Shown here in pieces: positions 63,406-64,000 of a stretch of DNA of 64,000 nt; positions within the stretch are counted from its first letter, which is position 1; the number at the start of each line of letters is the position of its first letter. The DNA is from Leptospirales bacterium (GTDB taxonomy: Bacteria > Spirochaetota > Leptospiria > Leptospirales > Leptonemataceae), in NCBI GenBank assembly GCA_019694655.1, contig JAIBBN010000002.1, forward strand, positions 1 through 64,000, given 5' to 3'. The notes below the pieces were generated by a model. It had not been told where the DNA came from. It did not search any database and saw nothing but the letters and a program-made list of their open reading frames with translations. Both the position numbers and the translations under genes were made by a program.

Positions 63406-64000
63406 GCGACACAGGATACTCTGGAAGGCAGCGCTGGCCACAGCCGCGCTCTTTGCCGGCGGCCTGCTGGCGCAGGCAGCTCCCAACAGCAGCGTTCCGG
63501 CCGGCGCAGCAGCTGCGCCGGGCGCTGGCGGCGCTGCAGGCGTCGGCGGCGCCGCAACCACTCCGGCCGCTCCGGCATCTGGCGAAGAAGGCGGCGTGCG
63601 CCTGAAAGACCTGGCGCGCATCAGCGGCGTTCGCAGCAACCAGCTGCTTGGCTATGGATTGGTCGTGGGACTCGCCGGTACCGGCGATTCGCGGTCGCGT
63701 TTGGCCGAGGACTCCATACGCAATCTGCTTGGCTCGCTTGGCCAGGAAATGGAACGCAGCGCAGGCAATGCACGCAACATTGCAGCGGTACTGGTCACTG
63801 CGGAGGCGCCTCCCTTCTCGCGTCCCGGCGATCGCATCAATGCTACTGTATCCTCGATAGGCGATGCGCGCTCGTTGCACGGCGGCGTGCTGGTGCAGAC
63901 GCCGCTCTACGCCGGCAACCGCACGATTTACGCCGTCGCCCAGGGCGTGATTACTACCGGCGGTCGTGGCGGCGGTCGCAGCGGCGAGCGCGGCGAGACA
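63395..64000 (+). CDS. flgI: Flagellar P-ring protein FlgI, N-terminal part (cut by window edge)
   Basis: The frame opened by GTG 63395 continues to the end of the window without a stop (202 codons). A signal peptide (LWKAALATAALFAGGLLAQA) is followed by an Ala/Gly/Pro-rich stretch of some 40 residues not seen in the common FlgI, then the family core VRLKDLARISGVRSNQLLGYG, GLAGTGDS and NAARVLVTA-like IAAVLVTAEAPPF. Near the edge there is a Gly/Arg-rich insertion (GGRGGGRSGERGE) in the region normally reading AQG...GG. GGAG lies about nine bases before GTG. It overlaps the flgH stop by 11 bases. The rest of the gene lies outside the window. Confidence 0.9.
   Translation, partial: MIARRHRILWKAALATAALFAGGLLAQAAPNSSVPAGAAAAPGAGGAAGVGGAATTPAAPASGEEGGVRLKDLARISGVRSNQLLGYGLVVGLAGTGDSRSRLAEDSIRNLLGSLGQEMERSAGNARNIAAVLVTAEAPPFSRPGDRINATVSSIGDARSLHGGVLVQTPLYAGNRTIYAVAQGVITTGGRGGGRSGERGET

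Overview
The window looks like chromosome from a high-GC relative of Leptospira (order Leptospirales, for example near Leptonema or Turneriella). The evidence is a spirochaete-type FlaB flagellin, a 678-residue protein that I recognise as the cytoplasmic filament protein CfpA, several lipoprotein and periplasmic proteins of spirochaete style, and strongly G/C-ending codons throughout. Coding density is very high. No gap between accepted genes exceeds about 280 bases. I found no rRNA, tRNA, insertion sequence, prophage or CRISPR array.

Layout. Positions 7-9335 hold a head-to-head locus of amide-bond chemistry. The minus-strand arm encodes a transglutaminase/amidoligase, a fused ATP-grasp/alpha-E protein and a small transglutaminase. 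The plus-strand arm encodes a stand-alone ATP-grasp and a stand-alone alpha-E protein. Positions 9360-12916 are a signalling cluster: a PAS histidine kinase with FixL-like haem-ligand residues, a single-domain receiver, a receiver-kinase and a NarL-type regulator. Positions 12935-18759 (minus strand) carry a phospholipase D family protein, a helical-repeat protein and two sigma-54 activators, one with a polytopic membrane sensor. An acylphosphatase (minus strand) and a CHAT protease with a translationally coupled Cys-rich protein follow. Next come a YrdC-family protein, YebC, ruvC-ruvA, an amino acid permease, an alpha/beta hydrolase and, convergent to these, two penicillin-binding-like serine hydrolases.

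Positions 29737-33572 carry a small ORF, an acyl-CoA dehydrogenase, and a TPP riboswitch with thiC. The 3' end of thiC overlaps a convergent DUF115 gene. A short SMC that seems to lack the hinge domain and a PEGA-domain protein follow. Then come PlsC (minus strand), a lipoprotein, glpX, a flippase and a class A penicillin-binding protein.

Positions 46552-54181 are the least conventional part. cfpA, with its own strong terminator, is followed by a two-domain protein with an Ala/Pro linker, an unrecognised 237-residue protein, a VWA lipoprotein with an FHA-like tail, and an overlapping 856-residue membrane protein with a LysM-like tail. A GAF-GGDEF cyclase and a pyruvate phosphate dikinase homologue with a degenerate ATP-binding half come next, then a bidirectional terminator and flaB (minus strand). 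An orphan DNA methyltransferase precedes the motility operon flgG-flgA-flgH-flgI, which runs off the right edge.

The best candidates for undescribed biology are the combined amidoligase locus, the CHAT/Cys-rich pair, the hinge-less SMC, the dikinase with an inactive-looking ATP-grasp half, and the cfpA-linked gene set. Start sites were refined by eye from Shine-Dalgarno spacing and family N-termini; no alignment or database search was run.
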